Numbered from the stretch's first letter, positions 37,501 through 49,335 are shown. The stretch is 64,000 nt of DNA from Toxoplasma gondii ME49 (GCF_000006565.2 NC_031476.1:3062458-3126457), one strand, 5' to 3'. Notes: a model not told the origin generated them from the sequence alone. Made by a program: numbers and translations.

Positions 37501-40060
37501 CTGTCTCCATCCCAGCGGCGGCCTCGGCGTCTCCCCCCTGATCTCCATGTTCTCCATTTCCTCTCGGCCTTCGAGTTCTTTCATCGAAACTGGAGTCCTC
37601 TCGACGTCCGCCGGCCGCCCCTGTTCCTGGCCTTCCGCCTTCTTCCTTACTCCTTCCTGGTGAACTGTACATTTGAGTCCGTTCGTGAATCCATGCACCT
37701 CCCCTGTTTCCTCCCCTATCTCCGCTTCTGTCTCTACTGGGCTCGATGGACCATCCGCGGAAGCCGCGCGGTCGGTGGGCGCCGTCTCGCCGTGTCTCCT
37801 CGCTCTGCGAAACGTCCGAGGAGGCTGGGGGCGAGGTCTGTGTTCTTCGCTCAGAAACGGAGTTCGAGGAATGCTGCTTGTTTACGAGTTCTGTCTCTGC
37901 GTCTCTAAAGGCTTCACCGGTCGCCGGCAGACGACGCCGCAGTCTGGGAGGACGAGCGCGGCGAAGCAGAACCGCAGAAACTACGCGATGGAGGTGAGGC
38001 CTCACAAGCGCCGTCGAATGCAGCAGTGCATGCGTGAGAAGATAAGAAGCAGCTCGTCTCTCAGAGCGAGGAAAAGACTCCCAGTGAGGTGTCACGACGC
38101 GCCGCAGCAGCAAGGTTGCGCACAGCAGCTGCAGAGAAGGCAAACAGGTTTCGTCGGAGCCGACAGACTCTCGTCCACTGCGCTCGCGACAGAACAACGC
38201 CAGCGGAAGGGTGGAAGGAGACTGGGGAGAAGACCGAGAAGGAGAAAAACCGACTTCGACGAGGTTCACGGGAGCGGCCCAAGGTGGAGTGAGGTAGGCG
38301 GAGAAATCCATGTCTTGTAAGGAGTCTTCATCTTCTTGAAAGGATCTACGGGAGCACGCGCGCCTCTTCCCCTCGAGCTGCGTATGTCCTGAGGGGCCAG
38401 AAGAAGCTGTTTCGGGTGCTGTCTCGCGACGCGGAGTTGCGTTGGCCTCTGAACAGCAGCGCCCAACGTCCTGTCGTCGAGTTCCTCGCACGTCTGCAAA
38501 CGTTTGAGGAGAGAATGGAGAGGCGGGGGGGCCTCTGTCCTTTTGCCGTTCGTCTGCTCTCTCCTGGGGCGTCTCCGCGAGACCGTCAGATGGTCGACAT
38601 CCACCGCAGGCTCCTTCTCTCTCGCCCTTTTCAAACGCGTCATTTTTGGTCTGTTCCTCGCCTCGGTCTCGCGTCCTTCTTTCGCATCCGCTCCTCTGCG
38701 CGTTCTCTCCGTTTGCGTCCGTTCTTCGTCCTCTTCTTCGTTCTTCTCGTCCACCTCCGAGTCTCTCTTCTCTCTCCTCACTCGCTGTGCCTGTCTCGCA
38801 CTCCTTCGTCTCCCCCCCGCCAGCGCCTCGGGGTCGCTCTCTACTTGATGGCCGCCCTTCGCCTTCTTGCCGCCTGCGCGCCGTCCTCGTTTGTCCTCTG
38901 CGTCTTCGCGATCGACCTCTCTCCGCGATCTGCGAGTGTTTGAAGTCCTCGCCTGTGCTGTGCGCTGCAGCGCAGTGCTGCGCGTGGATGCAGGAGAGGA
39001 CGAAGCCGCGCTCCGTCTGTCCAGACACCGCAAAGGCGGTGAAGGCGAGGAGGACGCCTGCGCGCGACGCGGAGCGAAAGAAGAGAGCTTCAGCAGCTTC
39101 GCGTTCCGCCGCCTCGGTGCCGGCAAGCCGCAGCAGGAGCGCCTGGCACTCGAGGAACTGACGGCGAAAGACACTGCCAGTTTCCTCTTCAAACGCCAGC
39201 TGCTTCCGACACTGAATGCAAGTCAGACAGGCCCGACAGCAGGACGCCCAAGACGACAGCTCCGCTGGACATACACACGACAGCACAGGCGGAGAAGAAG
39301 AAGAACAAGCCAGCGAAGGAGCAGCTTGTACGGGAGAGGAGGCCGGGGGGGAAGGAGGCTGGAGAGTTGCAGGAGAAGTGGATGTCGCGGCAGACGAGGA
39401 AGCAGGTGAGGAAAACTGTGAGAGACGGGGGTCCGGAGCGAGAGACTCACAAGGCGTCGAGAGGTGCACGATTTCGGGAGTGCCTGCAAGAGAACCTGCA
39501 GAGCGACGAAGGAGAGAAGAAGCGACCGCAGGAGGCTCGGCTCGCGGGGAGAGGCAAATGGGTGAAGACGCGGAAGGAGGCGCCCAAGGCTGGCCTTGTT
39601 GAACGTCGAGCGACGGCGGGGGTCGCGGAGGCGTGGAGGCAGAGGAAGCTGCGAGCGGGAGAGGCGAAGCGACGAGCGAGTCAGAGGAAGGAAACAGCGG
39701 CAACGCAGAGACTCCAGGGAACTCGGCAGGCGAGGAAAGAGTCGCAGGAGACACCCGTTGAGAAGAAACGCCAGACGACGGCGACTGCCACGGAAAACAC
39801 GATGTAGAGAGACAAGAAGGCAGACCAGAGGGGTGGAGGAGAGACGACGACGCATCGGCCGGACCAGACAGGGGAGGAGGAGAGAAAGGATGAGGAAGAG
39901 AAGAAGAGGAAGAAGGAGGAGAGGTAGAAGAAACGAGAAAGGGAGACGGTTCGTAGCGTTCCTCTTGACTTGCAGATCGCGAGACGAACATTTCATGAGG
40001 AGTAGAAGAAGACAAAGAGAAGAAAACGTCGTTCTCTGGGCGGGAGGGTGTTCCCGCCAT
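23582..40060 (-). CDS. Giant karyopherin (importin-beta/exportin superfamily, exportin-4-like)
   Basis: This is likely a nuclear transport receptor built from HEAT repeats. The start at 40060 (MAGTPSRPENDVFF) is followed by about 300 disordered residues, then FRRQFLECQALLLRLAGTEA, an importin-beta N-terminal motif. After a charged insertion of about 280 residues comes CATLLLRRVVTPHWESFPRS, the usual helix in which exportins carry a similar W and arginine-rich pattern. Further HEAT-like helices are read at IVDLYRAILRAVARR, VALWAIGAVSNTLARI, LCSFVAFEGFLAALKRR, AIQQRLVASLCVLLEAHR and LAGLWETIFFCFFFD. It ends at TAG 23584-23582. Resolved exons already encode more than 3,300 residues, against about 1,100 for ordinary exportins. 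Membership of the superfamily is moderately supported; exportin-4 rather than exportin-7 is a guess. Two adjacent genes are a possible alternative. Confidence 0.6.
25967..28364 (-). CDS. Penultimate exon of the karyopherin gene
   Basis: The exon runs in one frame for 800 codons from AIQQRLVASLCVLLEAHR to a GTGAGT donor at 25966. HEAT-like helices (LCAVCMMTEDDELLRLAAEC and HLQELLVLLVRRQAALRDEA) alternate with charged insertions rich in Glu, Gly, Arg and Ser. The acceptor sits directly behind a very long polypyrimidine tract on the coding strand (28,380-28,690). It is part of the 23582-40060 gene. Confidence 0.65.
28380..28690. repeat. Long polypurine/polypyrimidine tract upstream of a splice acceptor
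   Basis: The plus strand is almost entirely A and G over roughly 250-300 bases; read on the transcribed minus strand it is a C/T tract ending at the acceptor of the exon that starts at 28364. It probably acts as an extended polypyrimidine tract, but it is far longer than splicing needs. Confidence 0.75.
28993..29082. repeat. 30-bp tandem repeat, three copies, in karyopherin intron
   Basis: Three adjacent copies of a 30-base pyrimidine-rich unit beginning CCTGYTGCTCTCTCTTCC differ at only a few positions, and a decayed fourth copy follows. On the transcribed minus strand the unit is purine-rich. It lies in the intron between the exons 29502-29155 and 28364-25967. Confidence 0.8.
31067..31196 (-). 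repeat. Coding tandem repeat (Glu/Ala/Asp) inside the karyopherin
   Basis: On the minus strand this stretch encodes repeats of the eight-residue unit EADEAEET within an acidic run that ends ELRRSLG, directly before the helix AVVEAATSVIQLGEM. The 24-base DNA unit is nearly identical between copies, so it is probably length-polymorphic between strains. Confidence 0.75.
35500..35700. other. AT-rich block within a karyopherin intron
   Basis: About 200 bases between the resolved exons 36066-35994 and 35284-33807 are strikingly rich in A and T, in contrast with the GC-rich DNA on both sides, and they are not a simple repeat. No open frame of interest is seen. It could be a mitochondrial-DNA insertion, a common feature of coccidian nuclear genomes, or simply an AT-rich intron core. 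Origin not determined. Confidence 0.4.
37021..37073. repeat. (TA)n microsatellite in karyopherin intron 1
   Basis: Two TA runs are separated by a short GC-containing break (TGCATATATTTACGC). They lie in the intron between the exons 40060-37298 and 36870-36433. Confidence 0.9.
37298..40060 (-). CDS. First exon of the karyopherin gene: split importin-beta N-terminal domain
   Basis: The exon holds 921 codons. Residues 1 to about 290 are Ser/Pro-rich and disordered. A Cys-rich stretch (about seven Cys within CVCPAELSSWASCCRACL and the residues after it) leads into the first importin-beta-type helices. A charged Arg/Glu/Gly insertion of about 280 residues follows, and the second half of the domain resumes with LQLLCATLLLRRVVTPHW. 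The exon finishes DWIQLRVHVL before a GTAGGA donor at 37297. No upstream in-frame alternative start has better support. It is part of the 23582-40060 gene. Confidence 0.62.
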
Positions 40061-40484
40061 AGCGAACAGATAGCGGGAGGTGGAAGCCGAGGCAAGCAAC
40101 CGGAAGAAGAAAAGAGGACAGAGGAAGAAGAAAAACGGAAACACGGGCGGGCACTGCAGACGGCCCCAGTGGGCGACGATCACGGCAACGGTGAAGGAAG
40201 GAAAGCAGAGGAAAACGATAAGAACGGGGAGAGGCGGCCAGCTGCGCTTTGAAAGAGGGCAGCGGAAAGAATTCGGATTTACAGGAGTTGGTCGCGAAAC
40301 AGAGAGGGCACCGGAGACAGTTTATGTTTCCTCTCGTTTCGCCTGTCTCCCTCCAATTGGTCGGAGCGACCTGGGAAGACCGGCCCTCTGTGACATAAAA
40401 TGCAGCATTTCTTCTGCTTGAATGCAGGTGTGCTCGATCGTGGATGAAGACGAGAAGCCCCCAAACAAAGTCGCATTTTCCCCT

Positions 40485-41430
40485 TCATTTCGACATATCC
40501 CCGCTCCTCTCTCCTGACGCTCCCCGTTCTTTCATCTCTCCGTCGTTGGCATCCTCTTTCTCTGCGGCTCCCTCTTTCTCTTTGTCTCTCCTTCTCTGAC
40601 TGCCTGTCTCGACGTGCTCTCTGTGTTTCTCTCTCGCTGTCTCCCTGTCTCTCGCTGTCTGCCTGTCTCTCGCTGTCTCTCCTTCAGCTTCTCGCTTCCG
40701 CGCCTTTTCCTCCGCGCCGTCCGGCTTCGTTGCTTGAGACCTCGCGAGTTGGCGGAGCCTAGGCGGCCGCGGGTGTTCTTTTGAATGCGGAGAGGAGACG
40801 GCGGTTTCAAAGCAACGCAGGGGACGACTTTCTCCACGAAAAGAAAGAGATGGCCTCTTGCTCTTCGTCGCAAAGAGACAAACGGCATTCGAGTTCGGTT
40901 CCTTCTCGTGGGCTTCAAGCTCCTTTTCGCCGAAGAAACGCGACCTGCGCGCAGGGGAAGATGCCGCAGCGGTGCCTGGCGTCCCCGCGTCCTCGCCAGA
41001 GCTTCGTCGACTCACGGTCGCCTCCTTGTTCGTCGGACTTCTTCTCGCCGTGGAATTTCTTCTTCTTCTCGATTTTCCTCTCGGAGCGCTGAATGGAGCG
41101 CCCTTCGACGTAGGCGGCGTCGCCAAAAGAAGACGACACACACCACACTGAAACTGTCCAGATGGCGGAGTAGCAGGGAAGCAGCCGAACTCAGACGGGG
41201 AAGCCGGATACGGCGGGAGGCGAGGAGCGGAACGAAGGAAGGAAGGCAGAGAAGACACCAAGCTGGAATTCGAAGAAGAAGCAGTTTCGAGCGAGGAGCG
41301 CTGCGCGAGCGAGCGCCGCGGAGCCTTGCGTGAGGAGCGCCGAGCGCGGCTCTCACGCTGGCCTCCCGCGAGAGGAAAGAAAGAGGAACGACGAACTTCT
41401 CTGTCCGCGGCGCTGTCTCACCGTCCACGA
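40485..41430 (-). other. Unassigned minus-strand open frame in the divergent spacer
   Basis: A 315-codon minus-strand frame is open from a TGA near 41,432 to the TAG at 40485. It has no early ATG, so if real it would be a terminal exon. It contains FQCGVCRLLL, basic/Ser-rich stretches and an Arg/Glu/Thr run from a DNA repeat. I do not recognise it. It may be only chance openness in GC-rich DNA. Confidence 0.2.
40617..40683. repeat. Tandem CTGTCTCTCGCTGTCT-type repeat
   Basis: About three imperfect copies of a 16-17-base pyrimidine unit (CCTGTCTCTCGCTGTCT) occur in the karyopherin-SFI1 spacer. The repeat produces the Arg/Asp/Thr run in the minus-strand frame noted above. Confidence 0.65.
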
Positions 41431-43526
41431 GAAAAGAGGCGCGAAGAGCAGCGGGCGCCAAGAAATCTCGAGAAAAAGCAGGAAAGCAGAACAAGGGGAG
41501 CGATTTGTCGAGTGTGCATGCGCGCACAGCGGTGAGCTGATGAGAAGTTCAGGTGGAGAAAGACGCGAAACAGGCGAAAAACTCGAGAGACATGCAGCGG
41601 AGGCCTCCACCTCGTGCTGGCGGTTGGGTCTTGCGGTGTACCTACACCTGAACTTTCTGAATTTCTTCGACGAGAAGTGGAGCGCGAAGTCTCTTTTCGC
41701 TTTCTTGGAAGCCAAGACCTTCTCGCCCTCCTCCTCTCGCCGTGTGCCTGTTCCAACTGCCAGAGAGATCGTCCACCTTCTCTCGGGTGTCTCGCCAGGA
41801 TCTTCCCCGTTTTTTCACCATTTCGCCAACCGCCCTCCTCGTCTGTTTCTATTTCTGGGGTGTAGCTGCTTCTCCTCGTCCTCAGGGCGCCAGTGTCTTT
41901 GCAAACTCGGAAGTTCTCGTCCGCCCAACGCACGCATCTCTGGTCTTGCAGTTCTTCTCCTCCGTCTTGCTCGAATTTGTCATCCTTCTTTCGCCACTTG
42001 GCCTCTCCCCAAAAAACGAAGTCTGCTGTTCCCAGAAACCTAAAGTTCTCTCGACGTTTCCGACCGCCGTCTCGAGTCTCGAGCATTCTCGCAACATTCG
42101 CAATACACACACACACACACTCCCCTCTCCGAGTCTTGATGTTTTTTCTTACCTCAGCGTCATTTGAGAGATCCCAAGTTCTGTCAGGTCTCTCTGACAC
42201 GGTCGGTCTTTCCTCCTCGTCTCGCTTCCACTTCAGAAATGTCACTTCTCTTTCCTCAGAAGACACTTGGGGTCGTCTTCGAAAAACCAGAGCTCCAGAG
42301 CTGCTTCTCTCCCCAGCCAGAGCAGATCCTTGTTCTCTTCCTCGCTCTCCTGTTTGTTTTGTAGACTTGCGTTTTCCTTGAGAGAAAAAAGAGAGAACGG
42401 GCGGTTGAAGCGCCTCTTCGCTTCTCCGGGATAAACCTCAGGGCGGCCCCTCGCGCAGGCTCGGAGCTGAGGGAGAGAAAATGAGAGGCCAGTAAAACGA
42501 GGGAAAAGAAAGAGACGAATGACAAACTGGGATTGCGTACAGACCGGGTCTTCCTCTTTTCTTGGAGGAGAACGACGAGGAAGAAAAGACTCTACACACT
42601 CTCCCTCTCTCGGATTCTCTGCTGCCGCTCTCGCGACGCCGCAGGAGCCGGCAGGTCTTCGCCGATGCGCCCCCGTCCAGTGGCTTCCTGGAACTTGCTT
42701 TCGTCTCTCGCGCTCGGAGACGCTCGCGTCCAACCAGCGCGGTCGGGCGCCGCTGCGGCCTGCAGTCCAAACGCCGCCTCACGGAGAAAGGGACTGGCCG
42801 GACGGAGGCTTCGATGGATGACGAGAGAGAGCCCCCAGAGGCAAGATCCCTCTTTTCGCCAGTGTCTCTCCATAGACGATCCGCATCTGTCGCGCGCGAG
42901 TCATGCAGGCTCGCTGGAGCTCCCGCGCACCCAGAGGCCAGTACTACGTCTTCCTCGCTAGGTCTTCGGCCTCCCGAGGCTTGTCGCCGGACAGGACTTC
43001 CTCTCCAGGAGTTCATATCCTCAGGGACGTTGCGAGACATGGCGAAGATTCGCATTGCGAACGCGCCGCTTCGCTGTAACGCCGCACGCATCTTGAAATG
43101 CCTGGGAAGCCTCAAATAGGGTGGCGAAACGCCTGCTGCCAGTCCCAGGGGAAGATCGCGAGCTTCCTTGCCTCGAATCCTTCGCTTCCCCCGTCTCTCT
43201 CTCGCGGGTTGCTGCGGCCTTCGCCTTGCCATCGGGGGACTCTGCATCTGTGTCCTCACTGTGTTTGACACGGTCGCGCGACGTTCTCGGTCAGGTACTC
43301 GAGGCGTCTGCTTCGCGGCCAGTGCTTCGCCTGTGCAGCGGAGGCGCTTCCTCTCGCGTCTCGGCCGCGTCTACCTCTCTCCTTCGGCTCTCCTTTCACC
43401 GAGAGGAGACGGACTGTCCCCCGCCCCCGTCTCTGTGGCTGTCTCGCGACGGCGGGTGCTCGCTGGAAGGAGTCCTCTGTTGGCCCCGTCTCCCTCGTTT
43501 TCTCGTCTCGCCACACGCATGCACCG

Positions 43527-46500
43527 ATGCTGGCTCCGACAGACTGGACCGACGCCGAGATCCTCGCGGCCGCCGCGCAGGCCGCGCGCGAGGAGTTCTT
43601 TGGAGCCCAACGCGCTCGCGTCGGAGATACAGGCGCGCAAGACGAGGCGCGCGGCGGAGGAGTCCCCTTTCTCCTCGTTCGCAAGCAGCTCGTTCGCCTC
43701 TTGGACGAGATGGGTGTCGGACTGCAGTCGACGCGCGGTCTCCAGGTGTACAGACACCTGCTGCAGCACGTCGTGCAGGCGACGGTCGGCGAGTGTGGCC
43801 ATGACATGATTCTCTTTTCTGAGGAAAGTCGAGCGCTGTTCATGCCGCCGGTCAACGGAGCCGGAGGGACAGCCGCGTCGCGACTCGCGAACGCGAACTC
43901 ATGGTCTCTCGCCAGTTCCCCTTCTGTTGTCTCCAGCGGTCCAGCTCCTGTCCTCGTCTCGGCTTCTCCCGGTCCTTCGGGCCTCTCTGACCGAAGTTTC
44001 AATGAGACAACGCCCCGTGTTTCTGCTTCTTCTTCGTCTGCTCCTTCCTCTTCTTCCAGCTCGTCTCCTGTTTCGTTCTCGCCATCATCGGGTCCTGTTT
44101 CCTCTTCTTCGACGTTCCCTCCTTCGTCATCGTCGGCCTGTCCCTCTTCTTCTTCGTCTTCTTCGTCTTCTTCGTTTTCTTCTTGTTCTTCTTGTTCTTC
44201 GTCTCCGCTGGCTTCTGCGACTGCTCGTGTCCAGGCCTTCGCTGCTCGACGGAAGGCGGGTGAAGACCATCGTCTCCTTCTCGACGCGCTGCGAGAGTGG
44301 CGGCGCTGGGCTGCCCGGGAGGCGCGTCTCAGGTCGCTCTTTTGGACGCTGAGCTCCCGGCGCCGCCTGCGCGCGCTCAGACGCTCACTTCATGCCTGGC
44401 GCGCGAATTTCATCGAAGCACTCAGCCGCCGCGAAGACTCGAACGAAGAGGCGGCAGACGGTCAGCGAACCGCGGCGGTCTGTCGCCGCAGTCTTCTCGC
44501 CTGGTCTGCCGGCGTGGAGACGCAGAGCGCAGAGGCCAGAGGTCAAGTCGCAAGAGCCGCCCCAGCGGAAGAAGGTTGCCAACGGTATGAGGCGTTGCAG
44601 ACCTCGTTCCGGTCGTGGCGGGAGGCGACAGTTGCACAGAGGGAGGCGGAAAGGCAGAGACGTCTCTTGAGTGCTTTCAAAGCGTGGAAAGAATCGCATC
44701 TGTCGCGGCGGGTGAGGAAGCAGGTCCTCGAACACAGGGCCTTTGCAGTCCAGAAAAGCCTCCAAGACAGGCACATGCGTGGCGTCTGGAGGTACTGGCG
44801 AGCAGCCGCCGAGGCGCGCTCCCGCGCAGGCGCCGCAGCACGAGAGACGCTCGAGCGGACGCGGTTCCGACGAGTTTTCAACGCCCTCCTGGCGGAGACC
44901 CGCGACCGCCAGACGCGCCGCGGCGCCGCTGTCGCAGCCGCAGAGGCAACAGTTCGCGAGCGGCGCGTACGACGCGCGTTTCGCGCCTGGCGGAAGGTTA
45001 GCATTCTCCGGAGGCCGCCCTTTGCCGCTGGACACTCGCAGTTCTCGTCCCCACAGATCGTCTGTCTCCTGAAGGCAGTGAGTGCGCTGAGGCGCGAAGG
45101 AGCCAGCGAAGAGCCGGGACATGCCCGAAGCCTCGGCGAAGCCTTGCTCGACGCCGCGACCGCGCGGCAGCGACGCGAACGCGCCCAGAGGCGAGGCGAC
45201 AGAGATGGCGAGGAGACAGAGCTTGGCAGAGACGCGCAAGTCGACTTGGAAGATGCAGCTCTCCTCACCCTCATTCCACTGCACGGCATCGATCTCCATC
45301 TGCCGAAACTGAGCACCGCCGCGCCTCTCATGGCGCAGGCACTCCGGCAAGTGAGTGTCTCGTTCGTTAGCAAAGAAGGCGAGCGTCTCCCTCTCTCAAC
45401 GCAGCCAGTTGTCACTAGGCGCAGACACCCCTACACCATTTGACGCCGACAGACAGACAGGTGGATATTCGGTCTTCTCGCCAACCACTGGAAGGTCCGC
45501 CGTCGTACGCGATCCACTCACTCGAAGTGAATATGTCCAGCTACGTAGATGTAGAAACATGCGTACATGTACATCTATCTAAATATGTGTTTGTAGGTGA
45601 TGGGCGTAGCTGAGACACTGATGAGTATGCTTGTTGTTTGCAGTTCTTTTTTTTCTCCGTTCTGACTCCTGTGTGAATGCTTGTCTCCTCGGGAGCCTCG
45701 TCTTCTCTCCACCCTATCGTTGTCTTCTCCAGCTCGCTTTCTCTGAACCTCTCCTCAGCGACGCCGTCTTTTCTGTAACCTGCCCTCCACTCTCCTTTCC
45801 CCGTTTCTTCTCTTGCCAAGAGACTTTTCCACGACCTTTTGTCTCCTCTCGTCCTCTCAGCACTACCTGCGACACAGCTTCCTCCAGTGGCGCGCTGAGG
45901 CTTTACGTCAGAGACAGTTCCGGCAAGCGGCGCGGGTCTCTCGACTGGCGCGAGTGTTTCGCGCATGGCGCGAGGAGACGCAGAAGGCGAAGGGTGAGGC
46001 GGCGGCGAGCTCGGCTGTCTACGCCGCTCAAAAGACTCGGATTCTGCGAGAGGCCTGGCGATCGTGGCGCATGCGGTTTCGACGCTACGTCCTCTTCCGG
46101 ACGCAGTGCCGGAGTCTGCAGGACCTGCGTCTCCTCCACCTGAAATCTCTCGCCTTTCGCGGCTGGTGCACATTCCACCGCGAGAGACAGCGCGAGGCCC
46201 AGAGTGTCTCCGCAGTCAAGGATCGTGCAGCCGCGGCTCTCCAACGCGCCGCCTGGAGCCGGTGGCAAGAGGCCTGGCACCTCCGGCGCCGACGTCGGGC
46301 GATGGCGGAGGCGGCCGCGCTTCTTCGCGAGAAGACGCTCCTCGCCAAAGGCCTCAGAGGTCTGAAGAGGCAGCGAGCCTCAGCTGCAAGTCTCCGTGAC
46401 GCCGCAGCGGCCCTGAGGCAGGAGAGACTCGGCCTCGCGCTAGCCGTCTGGTGGCGATGGGCCGCGAGGCGCGGAGCCTTCCAGGAGCTCTGCGAGCTTC

Positions 46501-49176
46501 AGAGGGCGAAGCGCGCGCGCCGGAACCTTAGGCGCCTGCTCCTTGCCTGGAGGAGCCTCGCCAAGCGCATGGAGACCCGCAGAGACGCCGTGTGGCGCCT
46601 CGCCGCCGTCGTCGATCGGATCCGAGTCCGTCGCGGATTCTGTGGCTGGAACGCCCTCCGAATGCAGGAACGAAAGAGAGAAGAAGCCGCGAGTCGTCTG
46701 CAGCGGACCCTCAGGGACGCACGAATCAGAGCGGCCTGGGCCGCCTGGCGCAGCGCCCAGAGCCTCGCGTGCAAAGAAGCAGAACTGAGGAAAGAGAGCG
46801 AGGACTCACTCAAGCGAAGAGTCTTCAAGCAGTGGCAGGCAGCAGCAGCAGAGCACGCTACGGTACGTCGCAGTGAGGGGATCCACCGGAGGGGAAAAGG
46901 AGGAAAGGCTTTATTGCACAAAGCATCTTTCGCGTTTGTCGCACTTAGCGATCGATCATCCTCTAGCGTCAAAGCCGCGCGACTGCATTTGCCCTTTGAG
47001 GAAGCCCGATGCACGCAGAACAGAGAGAAGAAGCGAGACAGTGAGGGCAATGTGGAGGGGAGAAGACGAAGAAGGGGGAGAAGGGGGAACGTGAGAGGGA
47101 GAAACGGCGCTGAAGGGAGAGGAGAATGCGGAGAAACGAAGAGGAAAAGCGAGAGCTAAGCAGTGCACGGAGAAACGCAAGTGTTGTGATGTTTGTTTGA
47201 GGGTGTCGGATGACATGTGGAACAGGGGGATCAGATGCTTGCGCATATTTGTGAATGAAAAGTTGTCGATTTTTTTCCTATCAGCATGATGACCTGCGCG
47301 ACGTTCCCTACATTTCGTTCTTTGGGTTTTGGCAAACGACACAGCTTTCAACATCTATCCTGTCTGTCTCGACTTCGCTTCCTCCTACCACCATTTTATG
47401 CGTCGCACACTAAGCACGGTTTGAGGCGGAGACTACGCGCCTTGTGCGTGGTTCTACGTCGCAGAGGCTTCTCTTTGCCCCCCAAAGTTTTTTCTCTCAT
47501 TTTTCGCATGTTGTCCGGCTCTCCTTCGTTTTCTCCCCGTTCTTAGCTGCAGCTCCACCTTCGCGGACAGCTGCTCTGTTGGCGACTGTCTCGGCTGCTG
47601 CATCGTTGGAGGCGCCTTGCAACTCTCTTTCGCCTCGGCCTCCTGCAGAAGTCTCGCTCGCGACTGTACGTCCTGCGTCGGTGCCAAGAGGCGTGGCTTG
47701 CGCGGCTTGCGGAGCGAAGCGAAGAGCGGCGGAAGGAAGCGCGCGCCGAGTCCCTCTGCCTCACCCTCCGGCTCCGCGCCGCGCAGAGGTGTCTCCTCGC
47801 CTGGCAAGAAACCGCGGTCGCGGTCGCGGCGCGGCGCCGGAAAGGAGACACCTTTCGGGCGCAGCTGCACCGCGCGCGCCTGGACGCGGCGTGGACGACT
47901 TGGCGGCGGGGCGTCGAGGAGCTCCACAGGCGGAGGCGTCTGCTGTTGGGCGTCGAGAAGATCCGCGAAAAGATTCTCGTCGCGCAGTCCCTGACAAGAT
48001 GGAAGTGCGCGGCGGCGCTGCTCCGAAAGGAGGCTCTCGCGACCCAGGCACGGCGGCAGGCCCTCCTGCGTCGCGCCTTGCAGGCGTGGACGCTCTGGAG
48101 GCGCCGCCGCACAGAGAAGAAGGACGAGGCGGAACGCGTCCGAGCCTGTCTCAACGAGGAAGGAAGTGCGAAGCGCGCAGGCGAGCGACAGCGGAAAAAG
48201 GAGACGCTTGCGGCCTGGTAGGACGCGAAAGTCATGGGGATGTGGAGCTCTCCCGTGGAGCCACCTGGAGTGACAACGCAGACAAAGCGTTGGCGAGGTC
48301 TGACGAAATCACAAAAAGTCTCTCCGTCCTGTTTGGGAAGTGTGACGAAAACGCGAATCCAATGGAAAAGTCGCCGGTGCTCGCTTCCCCTTTGCATATC
48401 TGCCTCAGTTTTCAGAGAGGGACTTCACTCTCCGCGCAAATTAAAACAAAAGATACGAACAAGTGCCTCGAGATTCCTGGGTGTGTCTCTCTGTAAGAAC
48501 GAGCTCCCTGCCTTTGCGCTGGGCTTCTCTTGCGGCCTCGAAGCTACTCTTCGTGATGTCCTCCCTCAGACTCGCAAAAGATATACACACAGACACAACA
48601 TCTACCCTACACATGCACTCACTGGTATACAGAGGTCTGTCAATAACTGCATGGTTGTGTAGATCGATGGAGAAGGAGCAGGTCGAGAACCTTGTGTGGG
48701 CCCTGCATCCTTTTGCTCTCTTCCACATCGTGTGCTTCACTCCTTCACATTCTTTTCAGGCATGCATTGACGGAGAAACGGTTCGAGGAGCGCAGGGCCT
48801 TTTCGCGCGTCGAAGCCATCGGAGATCGATTGTCTCTGCGCCGTGGCTTCGTAACTTGGCGCCTCTGGGCGCTGAGGCTCGCGGGTCTCTCGCAGGCCAC
48901 GGTGCGCCTAGACGTCTGGAGACGCAGATGTCTCCTGCGGATCTCCTATGAGGCCCTCAGCCAGCACCGGGACCGCGTCAAGGAAATGGAGGTACGCTCT
49001 TCAGAACTGCTGCTTTTCTCCCATGGCGAGACTCTCAGATTTTGTACAAAGCCTCGCAGCCAGTGGACCGCGGGAACGCTTGCTCTCCCGTCCAGTTCGA
49101 CATCCGAGCCACTCTTCGTTTCTTGCGCCTTTCCTGTGTCTCGCTCTCCCTTCATAATACAAACGCATATATATAA

Positions 49177-49217
<41 letters not shown>

Positions 49218-49303
49218 TACACATTTGTTGGCATCTCTAGAAATCTGCCGATATTGGATTCGTGTTCTACCGTCCCCACGGTTTAACAGTACGTAGTATA
49301 TAT

Positions 49304-49335
<32 letters not shown>

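Larger units (their letters stand above)
23582..40060 (-). other. Exon map of the karyopherin gene (partial)
   Basis: Phase-consistent exons on the minus strand are 40060-37298, 36870-36433, 36066-35994, 35284-33807, an exon opening at 33458, an exon ending at 30950, then 30710-30097, 29502-29155, 28364-25967 and 25573-23582. Between 33458 and 30950 several exons are present. Likely pieces are near 32,723-32,616 (NRWRALRILGVDG), about 32,591-32,545, and from about 32,180 (CVQFWTSRALSVALL). I could not join them uniquely. The start of exon 4 could also be 35315. Confidence 0.5.
40061..43526. promoter_or_regulatory. Divergent spacer between karyopherin and SFI1
   Basis: About 3.5 kb separates the two start codons and should carry both promoters and leaders. 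It is GC-rich with many accidental open frames on both strands, none with a supported start and domain. A TGCATGC word at about 41,515 and a GCATGC word about nine bases before the SFI1 start match the motif enriched in Toxoplasma promoters. Upstream non-coding or coding exons of SFI1 could also lie here. Confidence 0.5.

Noticed and set aside
42562..43119. Plus-strand 185-codon frame that could be an upstream SFI1 exon
   Set aside because: It ends in a stop before 43527, has no clear donor in the right phase and no helix pattern like SFI1.
42438..43271. Minus-strand open frame of 277 codons in the karyopherin-SFI1 spacer
   Set aside because: Arg/Ser/Pro-biased with overlapping equally long frames on the other strand, no domain, no convincing splice context; typical of chance openness in GC-rich coccidian DNA.
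43121..43804. Alternative plus-strand start (MAKRLLPVPGEDREL) overlapping the SFI1 first exon
   Set aside because: It is in a different frame from the SFI1 exon at 43527 and no intron joining the two was found; kept only as a reason why the SFI1 start is uncertain.
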